NCBI GenBank assembly: GCA_016124855.1
Contig: WGMX01000011.1
Location: 124,001 to 188,000 of the forward strand
DNA from: Anaerolineaceae bacterium
GTDB lineage: Bacteria; Chloroflexota; Anaerolineae; Aggregatilineales; Phototrophicaceae
Reading direction: 5' to 3'
DNA: 64,000 nt
Shown here: piece by piece, positions 17,537 to 27,263 of the stretch
Numbering within the stretch: position 1 is the stretch's first letter
How the letters are laid out: each line of letters starts with the position of its first letter
Made by a program: the position numbers and the translations under genes
The notes under the pieces: model-generated
The model's database searches: none
The model's input: only the letters and a program-made list of their open reading frames with translations
Told to the model about the DNA's origin: nothing

Positions 17537-20500
17537 TTAGGCTGATGCCGCGATTTCTTCCTTTAACGGCAGAGTTAAGCTAAATATGCTGCCTTTGCCG
17601 ACATCGCTGCGAACATTCACCGTACCGCCGTGCGCTTCGATAATCATTTTTACAATAGTCAGCCCAAGCCCGACGCCACCTTTGTCAACAGTACGGCCTT
17701 GATCTCCCCGGAAGAACGGTTCAAAAATGCGTTCTAGGGCTTCGGAAGTGATGCCTATGCCCGTGTCATGAACCTCGATAATGGCTTGGTCATCCGTATG
17801 TCGTGTATAAACCAGAACATTACCATCGGCAGGTGTATGTGTTAAGGCATTGGCGATCAAATGGCGTATGGCTTTTTCAATTTTGACCGCATCAATATTG
17901 AGAATTGGTAGACCCTCGTCAGCCTTAAAGACTAACTTGATGTGCTTCTGTATAGCTTTCTGATTCTGCTCACTGATGATGCTCGAGACCAGATAATTGA
18001 GGTTGCACGGACTTGGTGAGGGCGCCGCCAGAAACGACACCATATGCAGATGTTCGAGTTGAGCGGCGAGATGATTTACAGACTGTTGGATGGATTCTAA
18101 TTTCGGTTGTACGGTTGGGCGGATTGCGTCACCCACTAAGCGTTCGGTCAAATAACGGCTGGTTTCAATGGTTGCCAGCGACGTGCGGAAATCGTGCGAA
18201 AGCGCATCGACCAGATGGCCTACCATGACGAACTGCTCCTGTTCGAGCATCAGTTTCATTTTCTGGTTTTCAACCTGTTTGTGCTCGGTAATATCCCGCG
18301 CGACACCAAAATACCCGATAACGCGGGTATGACTTTCATTCCACGCCGGCTGCCGTATCAAATTTAACCAGCGAATCGCGCCCTGTTTGGTGATAATCCG
18401 GTATTCATTGCTAATCTGTTCACCCATTAACGTCCGTCGATGATCGGCTTCCAACTGGGAAAGACTGTCGGGGTGAAACAACTTTGCCGCGTCACTGGCA
18501 CCAATTTCCTCAGGCGTATAACCGGTCACCCGTGTGAACGAGTCGGTAATCCATTCGCGGACTTGTGTGCGATCTTCATTGACGCGCGTATAAAAGGCGT
18601 AATCTGAAATCAACTCAGAAATTTTTCTGTAGCGTTGTTCACTATCGCGCAGTGCCAGTTCCGCCAGCTTGCGATCAGTAATATCCTTCGCAACGCCGTA
18701 ATAACCGGTTATATGTGTATGCTTCTCATCCCATACCGGACGGCGGGAAATACTCAACCAGCGTAGTTCTCCGTCTTTCGTGTATAGTTGGGTCTCGCTG
18801 TTTACAATCTGACCCTGCTTGAGCAGCTTAATTTCGTCAACGGCTTTTGCAATTTCGTCCGGCAAGAAAATTTTTGCCAATTCCTGCGGCGTCTGCGGCA
18901 TTTCCTCAGCCGAATATCCGGTTACACGAATGACCGACTCGGTAATCCATTCACGAACTTGTGCGCCATCCTCATTAAAGCGGTAGAAATAGGCATAATC
19001 CGATGTCAGTTCAGTCAGCATTCGATAGCGTTCTTCACTGGCTTCTAGTGCCAGTGCTGCTTGTTTACGCTCGGTAATATCCTGTGCTACACCGTAATAA
19101 CCGATGACTTCTGTCTCATCGTCATTCCATACCGGACGGCGGAAAACGCTGAGCCAGCGCAGATCGCGGTTCTTGGTATAAGTTTGGAATTCCCGGTAAA
19201 TCTGTTCGCCTTGATGAATGCGCTCAATGTCTTTTTCGGCAGCCTCATAATCGCCCAAGTACGATTTGTCAGTTAAGCCCCGCGTTTGCTGTGGCAGTTC
19301 AGATGGCGAAAAACCGGTCACCCGTTCCACCGAGTCGGTAATCCATTCACGGGTGCGTGTGCCGTCTGCATTAAAGCGGTAGAAATAAGCATAATCCGAA
19401 ATAAGCTCACTGATAATCCGGTAGCGTTCTTCACTGGCTTTCAGTGCCATTTCAGTTTGCTTGCGCGAGGTGATATCGCGGGCAGAAATAATGATTTGCT
19501 GAACTTTGCCAGATTCATCCATAACCGGGTTGGAGTACGCTTCGACCCAAATGTAATCACCGGACTTCGTGCGCGAACGATATTGTGTGCCTACTACGGA
19601 TTTTCCATTCACCACCTGCATTAAGCCAGCGGTTGTTACTTCTAGGTCATCAGGATGCACGCGCTGAAAAGGATCAAGCGCATTAATCTCATCTACGGTA
19701 TAGCCTAAAGCTCTTTCGTAAGATGGACTAATGTAAAGCATTTTGTGGCTTGCGACATCATATTGAATCACAAAGTCAGGAATGGTTTCAGTTAGCAGAC
19801 GATAGCGCAGTTCACTTTCCTTCAGCGCTTTCTCGGCACGCTTACGTTCTGTAATATCCTGTGCTATCCCATAGAAACGGGTTACGCGCCCTTCTTTTGC
19901 GTTCCACTCTGGCAGACGCGAAATTTGTAACCAGCGTATTTCGCCACTTTTGGTTTGAATACGGTGTTGAGCCGTAGTCGTCTTGTTGGCTAAAGTCTGT
20001 TGCAGTTCGGCCTCTAGCTCTGGTTTATCTTCGTCAAGAAACAGGGTCAGGTTGACATTCTCACCAATATCCAGCTCTTCATGCCTGTATCCGGTTACCC
20101 GTTGGAACGAATCCTCGGTAATCCATTCGTGCAGCACGTCACCATGGGCTGTAACCCGCAACGAATAGGCATAGTCAGAAATCAGTTCGTTGACGATGCG
20201 GTAGCGCCCTTCGCTTTCAGCTAATTCCTTTTGGCGTTCGAGGGTTGAACGTTGTTGATGATAACCCACCAGCAGCATAAATATCGACAAAAACAAATTG
20301 AAACTGAAAGGGCCGCTGATAATCGCTTCGGCTGAAACGCCGGGGAAACGATCTCGAAATAAAAATATAACGATAAGGTGTATTGCAGCCGTAATGACGG
20401 CAGTCCGAATGTGCAAGAATGTGTAGGCGAACACCGTCACCGTGAACAGATAAAATAAACTGTTGTACGAGCCGCGCCCGCCGATAGCAACGGCTGGAAC

Positions 20501-20827
20501 AAGAATGAAGGCGCTTGATAGTGTCAAAAGGGCATTAACCGCGCTGCGATAATGTCCCCTCCGCGTCAAAAAATATGCAGCCCAGACCAGTACCATTAAT
20601 CCGACACTGACCACTAACCAGATGCCCGAACCGGACAGCCCATTACTGGTTTGTGTTGATAAGATGATCAGAAAGAAAATGGCAAACATCGCGCCCAGCA
20701 GCATGGAAGCTAACAAGCGGGATTGCTGGCGAATTTGTGGGTCACTTATAGAAGAAGATGGCTCAGTAAGAAAATCCCAAATTTGCGCGCTGGATTTTCG
20801 AACCGGCTCCAAAAGAGATGAAAACAT
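17537..20827 (-). CDS. Membrane-anchored sensor histidine kinase with five PAS domains
   Basis: A 1096-residue protein. Residues about 35-195 contain five or six membrane helices, with no extracellular sensor domain. Five PAS-PAC units follow at roughly 205-330, 335-460, 465-590, 590-715 and 715-845. The first, third, fourth and fifth share the EWIT(D/E)S-RVTGY motif and each ends with a PAC-type YGVA(Q/K)DITERK segment, showing internal duplication. The dimerisation H-box is ALSHDFRTSLATIE near 880, and the ATPase has the N-box NALTHTP, DTGIGI and GVGLGLTIVKMIIEAHGG. No response regulator is adjacent; it is therefore an orphan kinase. Confidence 0.93.
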   Translation of the reverse strand: MFSSLLEPVRKSSAQIWDFLTEPSSSISDPQIRQQSRLLASMLLGAMFAIFFLIILSTQTSNGLSGSGIWLVVSVGLMVLVWAAYFLTRRGHYRSAVNALLTLSSAFILVPAVAIGGRGSYNSLFYLFTVTVFAYTFLHIRTAVITAAIHLIVIFLFRDRFPGVSAEAIISGPFSFNLFLSIFMLLVGYHQQRSTLERQKELAESEGRYRIVNELISDYAYSLRVTAHGDVLHEWITEDSFQRVTGYRHEELDIGENVNLTLFLDEDKPELEAELQQTLANKTTTAQHRIQTKSGEIRWLQISRLPEWNAKEGRVTRFYGIAQDITERKRAEKALKESELRYRLLTETIPDFVIQYDVASHKMLYISPSYERALGYTVDEINALDPFQRVHPDDLEVTTAGLMQVVNGKSVVGTQYRSRTKSGDYIWVEAYSNPVMDESGKVQQIIISARDITSRKQTEMALKASEERYRIISELISDYAYFYRFNADGTRTREWITDSVERVTGFSPSELPQQTRGLTDKSYLGDYEAAEKDIERIHQGEQIYREFQTYTKNRDLRWLSVFRRPVWNDDETEVIGYYGVAQDITERKQAALALEASEERYRMLTELTSDYAYFYRFNEDGAQVREWITESVIRVTGYSAEEMPQTPQELAKIFLPDEIAKAVDEIKLLKQGQIVNSETQLYTKDGELRWLSISRRPVWDEKHTHITGYYGVAKDITDRKLAELALRDSEQRYRKISELISDYAFYTRVNEDRTQVREWITDSFTRVTGYTPEEIGASDAAKLFHPDSLSQLEADHRRTLMGEQISNEYRIITKQGAIRWLNLIRQPAWNESHTRVIGYFGVARDITEHKQVENQKMKLMLEQEQFVMVGHLVDALSHDFRTSLATIETSRYLTERLVGDAIRPTVQPKLESIQQSVNHLAAQLEHLHMVSFLAAPSPSPCNLNYLVSSIISEQNQKAIQKHIKLVFKADEGLPILNIDAVKIEKAIRHLIANALTHTPADGNVLVYTRHTDDQAIIEVHDTGIGITSEALERIFEPFFRGDQGRTVDKGGVGLGLTIVKMIIEAHGGTVNVRSDVGKGSIFSLTLPLKEEIAASA

Positions 20828-20993
20828 TCTGTTTCCAATGTTACCCGAATATCATTTCTCCGAGTATAACATGACAATCTTGGTGACAACATAAACCTAT
20901 TTCTAACATTAATGGTAAGGTTACGCAGCGGCAAAACATCTGTTCTGGGTATACAATAGACCTATCATCACCAATACAAAGGTTACTAGAAAG

Positions 20994-21764
20994 ATGACTA
21001 TTCTCCCGCCAAAACATTTATTGGTTATTGCCGCTCATCCTGACGACATTGAATTCGGAGCGGCTGGCACGATTGCTTCGTGGACGGCAGCCGGTGCGCG
21101 AGTCACATTTTGTATGGTTACAAATGGTGGAGCAGGCAGCAATAAACCGGATACTGATTTAGCTGGTCTGATTAAGCAGCGACAGGAAGAACAGTGCGCC
21201 GCTGCCGCTATCCTCGGTGTACATGATGTGCGCTTTATGGGGTATCAAGATGGTATCCTACAACCGACGTTGGAACTTCGCCGCGACTTAACTCGCATTA
21301 TTCGTGAACTCAAGCCTGATCGCGTCATGATTCAAGACCCGACCATGTTCTTTGCCGGAAATTATTACATTAACCATCCCGATCATCGCGCAGCAGGCGA
21401 GGCCGCCGCTTATGCTGTCTTTCCAAGCGCTGGCACACGTCCCATTTTCCCTGAACTTTTGGCAGAAGGTCTTGAACCTTTTGACCCTTCACAGCTCTGG
21501 TTAATGTTCGCTACCGTTTCCGAAACAGTTGTCGATATTACCCCCTTCATTGACCAGAAAATTCAAGCCCTGTTGTGTCACAAATCACAGCTTGGTGAAG
21601 AAGTCGTGGACATGGTCAAGGGGTGGGATCGCGAATCGGGTAAAGCGCATGGCTACACCTACGCCGAAACCTTTCATGTGATGGTGCTGAAGCAGGAGGA
21701 AGAAGAAGCCAAAAACGGTACAGGTGTTTCGCTCAAACCTGCTGATGATGAACCCAACGCATAA
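20994..21764 (+). CDS. PIG-L family deacetylase
   Basis: A 256-residue zinc-dependent N-acetylglucosaminyl deacetylase-like enzyme. AHPDDIEFGAAGT near residue 14 carries the metal-binding His and Asp residues and the catalytic Asp, and NHPDHRAAGEAA near 130 supplies the second His. Relatives deacetylate GlcNAc-PI, mycothiol or bacillithiol precursors, or lincosamide-like compounds; the substrate here is unknown. It is divergent from the five-PAS kinase across 166 nt and may be read from the same promoter region. A pair of inverted repeats follows before the convergent TPR gene. Confidence 0.92.
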   Translation: MTILPPKHLLVIAAHPDDIEFGAAGTIASWTAAGARVTFCMVTNGGAGSNKPDTDLAGLIKQRQEEQCAAAAILGVHDVRFMGYQDGILQPTLELRRDLTRIIRELKPDRVMIQDPTMFFAGNYYINHPDHRAAGEAAAYAVFPSAGTRPIFPELLAEGLEPFDPSQLWLMFATVSETVVDITPFIDQKIQALLCHKSQLGEEVVDMVKGWDRESGKAHGYTYAETFHVMVLKQEEEEAKNGTGVSLKPADDEPNA

Positions 21765-21788
21765 TCCAAGTTAGACGAAAATATTGCA

Positions 21789-21808
21789 GGGCGGAACATC
21801 TTCCGCCC
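21789..21808. repeat. Palindrome between convergent genes
   Basis: The arms GGGCGGAA and TTCCGCCC enclose CATC; the tail is GTATG rather than CTACA. A second, weaker inverted pair AGGGCG and CGCCCT lies around 21880-21900. Together they occupy most of the 146-nt gap between the convergent deacetylase and TPR genes and may act as a two-sided terminator. Confidence 0.55.
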
Positions 21809-21910
21809 GTATGATTCCCTCCATCGCTTGCGGGCTGTTGGAGAACTGAGCCTGCGAAGGTATCCAACGTGGGTTAGGGAGGGCGTTCTTTCTCCGCCCT
21901 AATTACCACA

Positions 21911-23071
21911 TCAATTGCCCACCGTCATCAACAGCCGCACATTGCCGTCGGTATTCCCGCCAGCGTGGCTGAGAATGACCGCATAGGAACCGTCTTTCGG
22001 TAAAACATAATTGGTGATGGCAGCGTTCATATCGCCACCACTGTCATCATCGGCGGTAAGTGGATTGAGTTGGTTATCCGCCAGAATGAGCAGCGAGTCA
22101 ATCGGCTGATCTTTTTGTGTGCTGGTACTGAGACTAATTGTTTGACCGGCCTGACCTTCAAAGTCGAAGATGTAGACCTGACCTTTTCCCATTGATACGA
22201 CCTGAGACTCACCGGGACGCAGCCTTAAATTGGTTTTCTGATCTTCCACATTGATATTGATCTTAATCCATGTCAGATAATCGTCGGCGGATGCTTGTTC
22301 ATCGCCCAATTTCTGCTGCACCAAACCGCGTTGGAGATACAGTGTCGGATCATCGGATTTGAGTTGAATCGCTTGGTTCAAGTCAGACAGCGCCTGCTTA
22401 TATTGCTTTTGCTGAACATAAGCATTAGCTCGACCTGCGAAGGCATCGGGGTTATTCGGGACAAGCTTGATGTAAGTGTCGAACTGCTTAACCGCGTCCT
22501 CGTACTTTTTAAGCTGGTTGTCCAATAAACCGAGGAAGTAATAGGTGGTTGGCTCGTCCGGCGCGATGCTGGCAAGCTGTGTCATGTCCTTGTGCGATTT
22601 TTCATATTCACTTTGGACGAAGTAAATGATGCCCCGCCCATAATAAGCGTTTGCGTCGTCAGGTGACAAACGAAGTGCGGCGCTGTAATCGCCTAAAGCC
22701 GCAGCAAAATCGGATTGTACCCGGTAAAGATCGCCCCGTAATGTATAGGCAGTCCCTTTAACCTTTGGATCAAGACCTACCATTTTAATCAGGTGATCTA
22801 GATCAACCAGCGCCGCATCATAATTTTTCAGTTGGAGATAACTTTGCGCCCGCTGCAGATAAGGATCGGTAAAAGTAGGGTTGAGCAAAATCACGAGGCT
22901 CAAATCCGAAATCGCTTGTTCGTACTTTTTATCATTCAGTTCTTGCAGCGCTCGTTGATAAATATCCACGCCCAAAATTTTGTTTGTGCCGCCGCTGTCC
23001 TGCGCGTACAGAGGAAATATCACAGCCGTTATCAGGCCCAGACTGAAGATGAATACAAGTAGTTTACGCAT
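21911..23071 (-). CDS. Exported TPR protein with C-terminal pre-peptidase-like domain
   Basis: A 386-residue protein with a signal peptide (MRKLLVFIFSLGLITAVIFPLYAQ). Residues about 35-275 form seven or so tetratricopeptide repeats, readable from recurrent A-x3-L and Y-x-GRG-type helices (DANAYYGRGIIYF, PDAFAGRANAYV, PTLYLQRGLVQ). The last 100 residues (GQVYIFDFEGQAGQTISLSTS and the DSGGDMNAAI segment) resemble the PPC beta-sandwich found at the C-terminus of secreted proteins. It is probably a periplasmic or cell-surface scaffold protein. Its partners are unknown. Confidence 0.85.
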   Translation of the reverse strand: MRKLLVFIFSLGLITAVIFPLYAQDSGGTNKILGVDIYQRALQELNDKKYEQAISDLSLVILLNPTFTDPYLQRAQSYLQLKNYDAALVDLDHLIKMVGLDPKVKGTAYTLRGDLYRVQSDFAAALGDYSAALRLSPDDANAYYGRGIIYFVQSEYEKSHKDMTQLASIAPDEPTTYYFLGLLDNQLKKYEDAVKQFDTYIKLVPNNPDAFAGRANAYVQQKQYKQALSDLNQAIQLKSDDPTLYLQRGLVQQKLGDEQASADDYLTWIKININVEDQKTNLRLRPGESQVVSMGKGQVYIFDFEGQAGQTISLSTSTQKDQPIDSLLILADNQLNPLTADDDSGGDMNAAITNYVLPKDGSYAVILSHAGGNTDGNVRLLMTVGN

Positions 23072-23332
23072 CGTATGATCTCGCCAACACAGCGCATCGA
23101 ACTATGGAGAAACTATATCACATTTACTTGTGTGTATTGTAATGATCTCTACCAATTCTTAACTAACGCTGTCCAAGATGAAGTTGAAATGGTGCTCGAA
23201 ACTGAAAATTGAGCAAAACTTTATAAGGGTGGGATAATTCGAACTTCTGTTAAGGCTATCTTGCAGATAAGTTGAAGACAGACGTAAGTGAGAATAAAGA
23301 AATGGGGGCATTGTGCTTTTTGTCACACGGAA

Positions 23333-23362
23333 TCGTCACAGACACGAAAAAACTGATATAAT
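23333..23362 (+). promoter_or_regulatory. Possible promoter of the cNMP/PH-like gene
   Basis: A perfect TATAAT is at 23357-23362 with a weak TCGTCA 18 nt upstream. The start codon lies 37 nt downstream. The rest of the 327-nt divergent gap (23072-23398) shows no gene or clear repeat. Confidence 0.45.
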
Positions 23363-23398
23363 AATACAGTTCACATTTTAGAGGTGCTGACCCTAACG

Positions 23399-25219
23399 AT
23401 GGCAGACCGTTTCGTTATCGCCAATGCCCGCCGCTTACCGCTGTTTGCTCGGCTCGATGCACAACAGATGGATTGGGTTGCCAGTGTGACGCAGGTCTTG
23501 CGCTATGAACCCGGTGAAGAGTTATTCAAGCAGGGTGAAATAGCACAGGGTTTGTTGATGATTATTTCTGGCAGCGGCTTACTGGTTCAGCGCGGCGCAG
23601 ACGGCATCGAACGCCCTTTTGGGAAAGTGAGCGCGGGCGAGTTCATAAACGATACCGCACTTTTTAATGAAATAACCACACAAGCGACGCTGCGTGCCAG
23701 TGAAAGCACCATCGCGCTTTTTCTCTCGCGCCAGCAGATGCGCAATTTGCTAGCGCATCATCCTGAAATTAAAAGTAACCTGAATATTCCGGGACTGCCG
23801 AAGCTGCAAACGCAGCAGGTACAGCAGTTTCAAAATCAGCGCGAAAATGAAACGACCCTTCTAAAAACGCGCAGGCACATTGGTGCTTTATTAGCGCGAG
23901 CAGTCGGTATCGGCATCGTGATTTTGCTGGTGTGGTTTGTGGCGGCGACTTTCGCCGGACTGGTTCCCGGTTTCCCGTCCTTGCTGCTCGCGATACCAGT
24001 GACCATTCTGCTCGGCCTACTGATTGCCTATTATTATGCCGAATGGGCTAATGACGAACTCATCATCACCGACCGTCGTGTGGTCAATATTCAGCGAACC
24101 ATCCTGAATTTCCAAACCCATATCAATGAAATCCCGCTAGATGCCATCCACGAAGTGAACGTGAAATTGCCCGCATTAACCGACATTGCCGGACGCTTTC
24201 TGGGATATGGTTCGATCATTATCAAAACGTCGGGCGATGCCAACAATATCCGCTTGGATGAAATCCCGAATCCTAAGGCGGTGCAGCAGGCTATTTTTAC
24301 CCACCGGGATAATTATCAGCAGGCCAAACTCGAAGAAAACCGCAATGCTATGCGTGGAGAACTCGTAGCAAAAGTGATGGGTGGTGATTCAGCCGCTGGA
24401 ACGCCAGCCAATAATGGTGCGCCTCCGGGTGTAACCAACCGTCCCGGTTTGTTCACCATAGAATACATCAACGAGAAAGGCGAAACCGTTTATCGCAAAC
24501 ATTGGTTTGTGCTGTTGACTCATCTTGTTCCAGCGGCGCTGCTGTTTATGGGCGGGTTTACGCTGCTGCTGATCGGCGTATTAGGCGTGGTTATCCCGAT
24601 TCCGATCATGCTCTTGGCGGTTTTCTGGGGTTATCTCGCTGATTGGGATTGGCGCAATGATATGTATATTGTGGGTGATCAAACAGTGACCATCATTCAC
24701 CGCCGTCCACTTTTCCTGCAAGATCAAAAAGACCAGATTTTGTTGTCGCAAGTTGACAATGTGGTATCAGATACGCATGGTTTTATGAACAGCATCTTTC
24801 AAATTGGTGATGTCAAGTTGATGCTGGTTGGAACCGACGAGAAAAATGCCAAACGTTTTACCAGTGTGTTTGCCCCTCAGCGAGTTCAACAGGAGATTTC
24901 ACGACGGCAAGATCGCGCCGCAGCCCTCAAGCAGCAGCAAGAAGCGCAGCGCCAGCAGCAGGCCATTATCGATTATCTGTCTGTTTATCACGAAACAGTT
25001 GGGACGCCGCCGGCTGCTGCTCCCAATGGCTCCGGGCAGGGATTAGCACCTGCGCAACCAGCCAGCAGCTATTCATCACAGTCGGCTCCGGCAGCTTTTG
25101 GCTTGCAATCCGGTAATTACAACGCCGATGATGACAGTCCACAGCCACCGCGCGTTCGTGACCGTTCACGCCCACCCGGAATCCCCCGTGTGCGCCGTGA
25201 TGTTCCGCCCGGTACTTAA
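23399..25219 (+). CDS. Cyclic-nucleotide-binding domain protein with two membrane-PH-like modules
   Basis: About 606 residues. Residues roughly 10-130 form a cNMP-binding beta barrel (YEPGEELFKQGEIAQGLLMIISG; a phosphate-binding cassette with Arg is not evident, so ligand binding is uncertain). A membrane helix pair at 160-215 is followed by a bacterial PH-like domain (DELIITDRRVVNIQRTI). A second helix pair near 380-425 is followed by another PH-like domain (MYIVGDQTVTIIHRRPLF). The C-terminus is Gln-rich and then Pro/Arg-rich and disordered. ATG 23399 follows GAGGTG, 12 nt upstream; a GTG five codons earlier is possible. The role is unknown, probably membrane signalling. Confidence 0.82.
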   Translation: MADRFVIANARRLPLFARLDAQQMDWVASVTQVLRYEPGEELFKQGEIAQGLLMIISGSGLLVQRGADGIERPFGKVSAGEFINDTALFNEITTQATLRASESTIALFLSRQQMRNLLAHHPEIKSNLNIPGLPKLQTQQVQQFQNQRENETTLLKTRRHIGALLARAVGIGIVILLVWFVAATFAGLVPGFPSLLLAIPVTILLGLLIAYYYAEWANDELIITDRRVVNIQRTILNFQTHINEIPLDAIHEVNVKLPALTDIAGRFLGYGSIIIKTSGDANNIRLDEIPNPKAVQQAIFTHRDNYQQAKLEENRNAMRGELVAKVMGGDSAAGTPANNGAPPGVTNRPGLFTIEYINEKGETVYRKHWFVLLTHLVPAALLFMGGFTLLLIGVLGVVIPIPIMLLAVFWGYLADWDWRNDMYIVGDQTVTIIHRRPLFLQDQKDQILLSQVDNVVSDTHGFMNSIFQIGDVKLMLVGTDEKNAKRFTSVFAPQRVQQEISRRQDRAAALKQQQEAQRQQQAIIDYLSVYHETVGTPPAAAPNGSGQGLAPAQPASSYSSQSAPAAFGLQSGNYNADDDSPQPPRVRDRSRPPGIPRVRRDVPPGT

Positions 25220-25234
25220 CGAGTATAACGGTTT

Positions 25235-25624
25235 ATGCCTGTTCAAGTTTACTGGCTTGATGAGCCGTGGATAACAGCTGTTGACCTCAGTGGAATGGTC
25301 ACAACCGATGACATGCGCGCGGTGATTCAGGCCTGCCTGCCTAATCTCAAATCACATCCGGTTTACTTTCTGATTGATATGACCGAGGTCACAGGCGTAG
25401 AGACGCGTGTTTTCGAGCTGTCATCCCTCAGTGAATGGATTTATCACCCCAACGGACGCTGGTTCGTCTATATTCAACCCCACCGTTTATTCAACGCCGT
25501 CATGAAAATGCGGCAGCGTGGCAACTACAAATCATTTGACACGCGCGAAGAAGCCATCACTTTTTTAGAAGGCGCTACCCGGAATGAACGGCTGCGGGCA
25601 GCCACCCCGAATAAGTCAAATTAG
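25235..25624 (+). CDS. Small STAS-like protein of unknown function
   Basis: A 129-residue soluble protein, starting 15 nt after the cNMP/PH gene and probably in its operon. The pattern of strand (VYWLDEPWITAVDLSG), helix (TTDDMRAVIQACLP), central strand (PVYFLIDMTEV), helix and a C-terminal DTREEAITFLE helix matches the SpoIIAA/STAS-like fold found in many Chloroflexota proteins of this size. No catalytic motif is seen. It could be a binding partner of the upstream membrane protein; that is inferred from position only. Confidence 0.65.
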   Translation: MPVQVYWLDEPWITAVDLSGMVTTDDMRAVIQACLPNLKSHPVYFLIDMTEVTGVETRVFELSSLSEWIYHPNGRWFVYIQPHRLFNAVMKMRQRGNYKSFDTREEAITFLEGATRNERLRAATPNKSN

Positions 25625-25719
25625 GGCGTTTGGCTCTTTTTGCTACGGCACTTTTAGCTGAGCTTAATCTGTGCGATAATAAATCCATACAATCCAATAA
25701 GTAAGTAGTTCAAGCCATT

Positions 25720-26253
25720 ATGACCCTACTAGACATCATCCATCCTGATAACCCTATTCTGCGCAAGAAAGCCAAACGAGTCACCACCTTTGACAAAAAA
25801 TTTCAAGCGCTAGTCGATGACATGGTTGAAACCATGATCGAAGCCCCCGGTGTCGGTTTAGCTGCGCCGCAGGTTGCCGTTAGTCAGCGAATGGCGGTTA
25901 TTCGCCTGCAAGATGACGAGAAAAGCAAAGAAGAGTTTGGTGATTTAGCTGGCAAACTTTATGTCGTCGTGAACCCCGAAATCGTCAAAACCAGTAAGGA
26001 AATGGTTGAAGGTGTCGAAGGCTGCCTCTCGATTCCCGGTTATCTGGGCACGGTGGATCGCTTTGAAAAAATCACCATCGACAGTCTTGACCGTTACGGC
26101 AAGCCACAGCGCATCAAAGCCGAAGGTTGGCTGGCGCGTGTGTTCCAACACGAAATCGACCATTTAGATGGCAAGCTTTATATCGACATTGCCAAAGAAG
26201 TTTGGGAAGTCCGCCCCGAAGACCAAGATGATGAAAATGTCGTCGCAGAGTAA
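25720..26253 (+). CDS. def: Peptide deformylase
   Basis: A 177-residue metalloenzyme that removes the formyl group from the N-terminal methionine of nascent proteins at the ribosome. All three family motifs are intact: GVGLAAPQ at 44-51, EGCLS at 100-104 with the metal-ligand Cys, and QHEIDHLDG at 143-151 with the two His ligands and the catalytic Glu. The length is normal for the bacterial enzyme, with a short acidic C-terminal tail. The lipoprotein gene follows at 17 nt. The usual partner fmt is not present in the window. Confidence 0.97.
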   Translation: MTLLDIIHPDNPILRKKAKRVTTFDKKFQALVDDMVETMIEAPGVGLAAPQVAVSQRMAVIRLQDDEKSKEEFGDLAGKLYVVVNPEIVKTSKEMVEGVEGCLSIPGYLGTVDRFEKITIDSLDRYGKPQRIKAEGWLARVFQHEIDHLDGKLYIDIAKEVWEVRPEDQDDENVVAE

Positions 26254-26270
26254 AGCACATTAAAAAACCT

Positions 26271-27263
26271 ATGAAACGGCCAATTCGTCGTTCGTTTATC
26301 AGCGGGTTTGTGCTGGCATGGCTGATGCTGCTGGCGGCCTGTCAGCCGCAGGTTGCGCCGCCGCCTACCGTTGACCCGCAAACAGCCGTCCGTCGTCAGC
26401 AGGAGCGGGCTGCTTTGCCGGCGGTAACGACAGTCCAGAAGTGGCAGGCCATCAGTAACATTTCCCAACCGGAGAATAATGCACCCAGCATCATCCCGCT
26501 GGATAACGGCGATTATCGTATGTATTGGAACGCCCCATCGCTCAATGGGATTGGCAGCGCCACGACACCCGATGGCTTACGCTTCAACACTGACGACAAG
26601 GCGCGCTTGATCAATGCGCCAGCAGGACAGCCTGACTGCTCAATCGGTAAACCGTGGGTGATACCTGTCGTCAACGGCTATCGCATGTATTATCAAGGTC
26701 AGCCGGATAACTGTCTTGCCCCACTGACGGGCATCACCACTAACGCCCGCATTTTCAGTGCTTTTTCCAGCGATGGACAAAGTTTCGAGCGCGATCCCGG
26801 CATTCGCATTGATGTTGGGGATGTCACAGGACTGAGTGCAGCCGGACACGGTCGCGTTATCCAAACCGACGATGGCAGTTTTCGCATGTATTTTACGGCC
26901 TTGCTCCCCGATAAAGGCACAACGCCTTATATCATGACTGCCGTTTCAATCGACACATTGGCATGGGTAGTTGATCCGCGACCCCTTTTAGAAAACGCAC
27001 ATGATCCTACGGCTTTGCAGGTCGAAAATACCATTAATATGTATGTCACCTTTATGACCGAGAATACACTGCTGCTGCAATCCACTGATGGCGGTGTAAC
27101 CTTCACCCCGACCGCATGGCTCGAATTTTACGACTCGCAAAATGAGCTTATTTCGGGCATGGTTGATGTGGACATCATTGATATATCGGATGGCAGTCTC
27201 GTCATGTACGGCAGCGGAGCAAATACTGGAGGCATTTGGACTTTTAAGCAGGCTGCGCCATGA
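26271..27263 (+). CDS. Lipoprotein with five-bladed propeller-like repeats
   Basis: A 330-residue protein with a signal sequence ending in the lipobox LLAAC, so the mature protein begins with a lipidated Cys. The body contains repeated blades marked by (Y/F)RMY(W/Y/F) strands (GDYRMYWNAP, GYRMYYQGQ, GSFRMYFTA) and DG-type turns, as in glycosidases of the GH43/GH32/GH130 propeller group. No catalytic triad can be assigned, so a sugar-binding or degenerate role is as likely as hydrolysis. It lies between def and the TfoX-like gene and overlaps the latter by 4 nt. The gene at 56194 is of the same general type. Confidence 0.75.
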   Translation: MKRPIRRSFISGFVLAWLMLLAACQPQVAPPPTVDPQTAVRRQQERAALPAVTTVQKWQAISNISQPENNAPSIIPLDNGDYRMYWNAPSLNGIGSATTPDGLRFNTDDKARLINAPAGQPDCSIGKPWVIPVVNGYRMYYQGQPDNCLAPLTGITTNARIFSAFSSDGQSFERDPGIRIDVGDVTGLSAAGHGRVIQTDDGSFRMYFTALLPDKGTTPYIMTAVSIDTLAWVVDPRPLLENAHDPTALQVENTINMYVTFMTENTLLLQSTDGGVTFTPTAWLEFYDSQNELISGMVDVDIIDISDGSLVMYGSGANTGGIWTFKQAAP

